Shown here: positions 7,281 to 11,273 of the stretch, piece by piece
Numbering within the stretch: position 1 is the stretch's first letter
Layout: the number at the start of each line of letters is the position of its first letter
Position numbers and translations under genes: made by a program
Notes under the pieces: generated by a model
Told to the model about the DNA's origin: nothing
The model's database searches: none
What the model saw: the letters and a program-made list of their open reading frames with translations, nothing else
Source: Chloromonas sp. AAM2
Lineage: Eukaryota > Chlorophyta > Chlorophyceae > Chlamydomonadales > Chlamydomonadaceae
DNA length: 11,273 nt
NCBI GenBank assembly: GCA_004335635.1
Contig: QAXH01001751.1
Span: 1-11,273 of the forward strand
Direction: 5' to 3'

Positions 7281-7701
7281 TTGACCAGGTACCGTGGGTG
7301 ATGAGCATGGTACTTCCGTTGGCAGGTGTGCAGTGCGGCAAGATGAGCTGAATGTAACAGGCACATCAAGGATACAGCAACAGACTCCGCCCCCTGCTCC
7401 GGCCCCGCGAACGCAAGCAAGCCATGCAAGAGATGAACCATGCAACAGATGAGTCAGAAGCTGTACAGAAGCTGAGTCAGCACATCACCTTCGAGTTCAA
7501 ATCCTTTTTTTTGCTGACTGCTTGCAGCAATCAACATCACTTTGACGGGCGAATTCTCAGGACCGGACCACATGGGAACCAACCCGTACCACAAGTTCAG
7601 CAGATGAAGGTGGTTCGAGTTTTGGACGACTTTCACCTGGTCAGGATTGTAGTACGGACTATCACACGCTGGTCACACTTTCCCATGCACTGTCCACGCA
7701 G
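7281..7701. other. Ambiguous, possibly coding region
   Basis: A plus frame is open from about 7424 to 7834. At 7533-7606, after a T-rich CTTGCAG acceptor, a different plus frame reads TGEFSGPDHMGTNPYHKFSR before a TGA, and the minus strand of the same bases is also open (WYGLVPMWSGPENSPVKV). Strand and frame cannot be decided by eye. I recognise no family. Confidence 0.3.
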
Positions 7702-7834
7702 GACGCATCGCATGTACATGGACGTTCGCGAGGCTGTAGCCCATGGCATCCAGGACGGCTTTGCTGCCATCATCGCTGAGGGGGGCGGCTTGAGGGAACT
7801 GCTGACCCAGTTGCTGGGCAGGCAAGGCAGCTAG
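7702..7834 (+). CDS. Candidate terminal exon, unknown protein
   Basis: After GTCCACGCAG (acceptor AG at 7700-7701), one frame reads RMYMDVREAVAHGIQDGFAA, then IIAEGGGLRELLTQLLG, and ends at TAG. Third positions are GC-rich and the helix-like pattern is protein-like. A faint resemblance to the C-terminal end of NADPH-flavoprotein reductases (RM..DV, then I.AE.GG) is too weak to name it. The minus strand is also open here, so the strand is not certain. Confidence 0.3.
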
Positions 7835-9649
7835 CCAATGACTACTATCTTGGACCCCTGGGTGAACGTGGATGGAGGTGTGAACCACAGACACAGTGTG
7901 ATAGTGCAGACAAGGTGGCGAGATGCGGGCCGATGCAACAGTGGGCCGCCCTGGCACCTGGTGGCTGAGTTCATCGCTGGGCGATGTCACCAACGGCGTG
8001 CGCCCACGCTGGTCCCTCTAAAAGAAAAAAGCATTGTCTTGCAACCAAACGCCTGCCCATGTGCATTGCGCACTGTGTCTGAGATGCCTCAATGAGTCAG
8101 GGTCGAGTAGAAGTCCTGTTTAGACGGCAACTGTCTAGCTTGTCCATGCCATCAAAACATTCATAGGGAAACACTTCCTTCTGCGTGACCAGCTTGCTAT
8201 TTTACAGCACTTGCAGTTGAGCACAAGAGGACTGGCATGCTGTTTCCTTGTCAGCTTTGACACGAGTACAATGCTTTCAGACTTGCTGGCTTTTTACTTT
8301 TAAGTCGTGGGATGACTGCTGTTGCATAGGGACAGTTGACATTGTGAAGCAGAACCTCTGTAAAGGTGTTTGGGTCTATGCTTTGTCCCAGCAGGGTTGG
8401 CAGTCACAACCGACTACCAACACACACATCAGCACCATGGTGTGACAGTGACAGATGACATTCGCTCAGCCCAATCATCCACGACAACTTTGAACCATGA
8501 TACCACTCAACACACGCACCACAAACACACTGTTTTCAGTGCCGGATTCAAGAATTGTCCCAGAACTGGCAAACTGCTTTTTTGTTGTTGTTGCAGACAA
8601 GAGTTGACAGCATGCCAGCTCTCAGACTTCTCGCCCACCTTTGTGGTAGCTGCTCCTGTCGGTTGTTGCGGGCTTGCCTTACATGTAGGTGGCTCCTGCT
8701 GTAACAATAGTATCCTTTTGGTCATTGCGGTCATGATAGCACCCGGAGGGCTGGCCACCACCCCTACTATCGCGGTGTGTCATTAGCCCCTTCACTTATA
8801 TGTTGGACGCGTTGGAGTCCCTCCCTGCATAGAATACATCCGCTGTTCCTGTCATGCTGACAGCAGCGGCAGCATACGATGCATGGGTTGAACGATCCTA
8901 CTAAAAACAACGACCCTACTGTGCTGTATACGATTACTCATGGAGTGTCGCAGTATGAGTGACGTGAACGTTGAGGTCAAGTGGCTTAATAGGCCTTTCA
9001 TGGCACCTGAGCGAGTTGAGATGTTCGATCGCGTCTGGGCGCTGTATAAGATGCTGTTGCTGCTGCTGATGTTGCTGATGTTGCACATGTGGTACGATCA
9101 TGGGATGAGGTTGCACCATTGTACGCCACATACACGTCAAGATTGAGCATGGGCCAGCTGAAGTTGCATGTAAGGTGATGGCAACGCGATTTTCCACTTG
9201 GATTTTGAGCATGGTGATGGTGATGAAATGAACGCGACATGCAACCCGGCATGTTTGCAGCTAGGCAGCACCCCTGTATGCACATGCAAGTGCAGACCAG
9301 ACCAAACGCTGCAACGGCCGAGCGGTTCCTGGGTTCCAGATGCGTACAGCTTGCGCCACCAGACCAAGAATGACGCAAGAATCAAGTGGGAGTGGTGTAT
9401 TTGAGAGAGTTTGGGCCCGAGTGCAAGCCGTGCCTCTGTGATTTCAAATGCGAAACTCGCCAACTACTGGCTTGATCAGCGGACGCGGCTGAGGGCGTGA
9501 TGCTGTTACAACTTTGGGGTAATGCTGTTACAACTTCCAGCTTCCTCTGAACCGTTTTGGTAGTGTCAAAAGCGTCCCAGTGATGAAAAGTGATAAAGTA
9601 ACCGGCAACGCTTCAGGCCCACTATTAGGCCTGCCAGGCTTCCTTTCAG
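7835..9649. other. Mostly non-coding region, no secure gene
   Basis: Nothing here has paired splice sites and coherent coding. Possible fragments are listed. At 8597-8704 on the plus strand, after a strong T-rich GTTGCAG acceptor, 35 codons run to TAA at a TGTAA. Around 9000-9110 a TGC/TGA-rich triplet run reads as Leu/Met-rich on plus and Gln/His-rich on minus. A direct repeat ATGCTGTTACAACTT occurs at 9500-9514 and 9522-9536. Confidence 0.45.
9500..9536. repeat. 15-bp direct repeat, 22-bp spacing
   Basis: ATGCTGTTACAACTT occurs twice exactly, at 9500-9514 and 9522-9536. Its role is unknown. Confidence 0.85.
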
Positions 9650-9719
9650 CTTCAAAGTGAGGACCTCCACATCGTCCTCACGGCGAGAGCAGACCAGTGG
9701 ACGGGACAACAAGTTGCCG
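9650..9719 (+). CDS. Candidate 70-base internal exon, paralogue of 3661-3730
   Basis: It is framed by a very good acceptor (GGCTTCCTTTCAG) and a consensus donor GTAAGTC. Frame 0 reads LQSEDLHIVLTARADQWTGQ and then QVA, ending in phase 1. It matches the exon at 3661-3730 in length, phase and 3' sequence (ACCAGTGGA, TTG-CG, GTAAGTC). A later block, about 9897-9958, resembles about 3785-3829 (GCCGC, TCCTGCC, TGTGGCAGG). The protein is not recognised. Confidence 0.4.
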
Positions 9720-10431
9720 GTAAGTCGCGAGTATCAGAATCCTTTTCTGCCGGGAATCCAATCAGAGCCTCATGAGCTAGCTCCTACCAGCAGCTCATGC
9801 TCAAGCATATGTCACCTCCTTGCAAAACAAGTGTCAGTTGCTTGATTACTTCGTTGCCGAAAGCGATCCTCTTGGCTGCTTTTGGACTTTCGCGCTCAGA
9901 TCAGAGGCCGCCACCTCGTCCTGCCAGGTGTCACCCTGTGCCATCTTTGTGGCAGGTGAGGTAAACAGCAGCAGAAGCCCAGTGTCGCAGCAGCACTTTG
10001 GATGCTGCAAGCCCACCATAACGTCAATGCGGACCCTTGCCATTCGCATCTATTTGCCAATTACTTGCGGGGCCAAGCAGTTCAAGCAGCAACCAAGCTA
10101 TTATCCTTGTGGTTACTAAGCATGCTGTTAGGCTCGCCCGTCAGTGCACTGTCTCGGGCGCGCGCCGTAACCTGGGTCCGCATCTGCCAAGAACCTTCTA
10201 CATGTTTCTTACTTCCGCACGCGCATGATAACTTGGCACGAGTATACATGCAGGCGCAAGCCAGGTGACGTCTAGGGTTTCAGAGTAACCCCTTCTTACA
10301 ATCTTATCACAGTCTCGGCATTCAAAATGCTGAGATTGCGTTTAAGTTATTTTGTGCGTTACACTTAAGCGCAAGACTGTGCTGGTATCAAATGCTGCGC
10401 TGGTATCATCCGCCTTGCAACTGCACGCAGG
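9720..10431. other. Region between candidate exon and glycoprotein copy B
   Basis: It is probably introns plus the copy B promoter. A GTGAGG donor-like site follows TGTGGCAG at 9955. GCTGGTATCA is repeated at 10381-10390 and 10399-10408, shortly before the copy B start. No TATA box is obvious. Just before the ATG, an in-frame GIIRLATARR stretch parallels the upstream sequence of copy A. Confidence 0.4.
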
Positions 10432-11273
10432 ATGAGTCGTTTCGCCCTGTCCCTGGTACTGATTGCCCTATGCAGCGGATCGGCGCATGGTAAGCCGGAG
10501 CAATTATTGCAGAATCCATGCATTCTTGCTGTGGCCATTCCTCGGCAGCCGCTGGATGAGCGAGGGCTCTATGCAGTCTGTCAGCGCAATGACCGGCCTT
10601 TCCAACGAGTCACACCTCCAGCAGTTCACAACCAGCTTCGACTGCAGGCAGCTGTTCACGCTGCTGTCTGGCCGCCTTTTTGACTAGGTCCGCTCCATCA
10701 GACGCCCTGCGATCACCTCCGCATCATAGCTGCCATAGCGTTACATGCTTGCACGTTACATGCTCGGCCGCACATGCATGGTTCTGCCAACTAACCCTGC
10801 AGAATGTCAGTTCAATTATCTTCAGAAGGCAGGCATCATGCATGCATCACAGCCTCCATTGCCCTGCAGATGGCTTGCATGCATGCATCCCTCTGGCCAC
10901 ACCGAAGCATGCAAGCATTATGCACGGTGCACGACACATCATCAACACATCCATCTCGTTGCTGGCAATGCATGTACTCACAGCTGGCCGTGATAATGGC
11001 AATAACGGCAATGGCGTTACTTGGAAGGAGTACACTAGCAAAGATGGTGGCTCCGACGGCAACGATAACGTCTGGAGTGAGAAGGAGCACAGCTGGAAGG
11101 ACAAGGATTGGAAGTGGGATCATAGCGAGAAATGCCCCTCACCCTCGGTTCAGAGTCATAGCGGGGCATGCCCACCACCTCCATGCTATGACAAGTCGCC
11201 ACCACCTCCATGCTATGACAAGTCGTCGCCACCACCCTACTACTGTCCTCCACCCAAGAAGTCGCCACCTCCC
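10432..11273 (+). CDS. Secreted Cys-containing Pro-rich (HRGP-like) glycoprotein, copy B (3' truncated by window)
   Basis: The model has exon 1 at 10432-10489, an intron at 10490-10983 (494 bases) and exon 2 from 10984 to beyond the edge; 116 residues are visible. Exon 1 is a signal peptide, MSRFALSLVLIALCSGSAHG across the junction, with a GTAAGC donor in phase 1. Exon 2 starts CTGGC, as in copy A, and completes an Ala codon. It then gives a Gly/Asn-rich stretch, a Trp/Lys/Asp-rich spacer (SWKDKDWKWDH) and the Cys/Pro region with PPPPCYDKSPPPPCYDK and YYCPPPKKSPPP. Signal peptide, intron phase, junction and domain order all match copy A at 4229-5424, so the two are tandem paralogues. The repeat sequence has diverged (CYDK units here; VTVR and VKVS units in copy A). 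The expected Cys-rich C terminus lies outside the window. Confidence 0.75.
10836..10925. repeat. GCATGC/TGCATG-rich tract in intron 1 of copy B
   Basis: Runs such as CATGCATGCATCA (about 10838-10850) and TTGCATGCATGCATCC (about 10874-10890), then GCATGCAAGC, are self-complementary. They match the TGCATG theme of the minisatellites elsewhere in the window. Confidence 0.6.

Noticed and set aside
7353..7357. TGTAA as a polyadenylation signal right after a TGA
   Set aside because: It sits directly behind the stop of a frame created by the 18-bp repeat, so there is no reason to believe that frame is a gene.
7484..7512. tRNA B-box-like GTTCAAATCC followed by a T run (Pol III terminator-like)
   Set aside because: No A box or foldable acceptor stem upstream. 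The T run fits better as the pyrimidine tract of an acceptor at about 7531.
8597..8704. Possible terminal exon after a strong T-rich acceptor, ending at a TGTAA
   Set aside because: Its 35 Cys/Leu/Arg-rich codons have no identifiable upstream exon. An acceptor-like tract alone is weak evidence.
8940..9212. Plus frame with Leu/Met run (PERVEMFDRVWALYKM) and minus frame with Gln/His run
   Set aside because: Both derive from the same triplet-rich stretch at about 9048-9085. I could not choose a strand, and neither has good splice sites.

Overview
The window is nuclear DNA from a eukaryote, most probably a green alga of the volvocalean (chlamydomonadalean) type. The pointers are split genes with short GT-AG introns (about 130 to 500 bases, GTAAGT/GTGAGT donors, TGCAG-type acceptors), secreted proline/hydroxyproline-rich wall-type proteins with SPPP motifs, moderate GC, and many tandem repeats, several built on GCATGC/TGCATG. 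Haematococcus or a relative would fit, but the sequence does not prove it. There is no operon structure, Shine-Dalgarno pattern or CRISPR array.

Left part (1-2512, minus strand): a split gene whose start is at 2512 and whose 3' end lies beyond position 1. Its first three exons (2512-2360, 2014-1870, 1565-1441) join in phase and give a protein that I recognise, from memory, as resembling the N-terminal domain of negative elongation factor A (NELF-A), an RNA polymerase II pausing factor. Further coding exons of the same strand lie at 635-404 and 94-1, again joining in phase. Two minisatellites, of 10 bp and 25 bp, sit in its introns, and the 10-bp array directly touches a 5' splice site.

Middle and right (3300-5424 and 9650-11273, plus strand): two related secreted Pro-rich glycoprotein genes about 6.1 kb apart in tandem. 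Each has a signal-peptide exon ending in phase 1, then an intron, then an exon that opens with the same CTGGC junction and runs through a Trp/Lys/Asp-rich spacer into a Cys-containing SPPP repeat region. The first copy (4229-5424) also has a Cys-rich C-terminal module, finished by a small third exon. The second copy (10432 onward) is cut by the window end. A similar 70-base putative exon precedes each copy (3661-3730 and 9650-9719), which suggests the duplicated block is larger than the glycoprotein gene itself.

Between them (5425-9649) I find little that can be called a gene: an 18-bp minisatellite (7143-7280), a possible terminal exon (7702-7834), and otherwise sequence without convincing coding structure. 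All exon joins are read by eye; transcript data would be needed to settle them.
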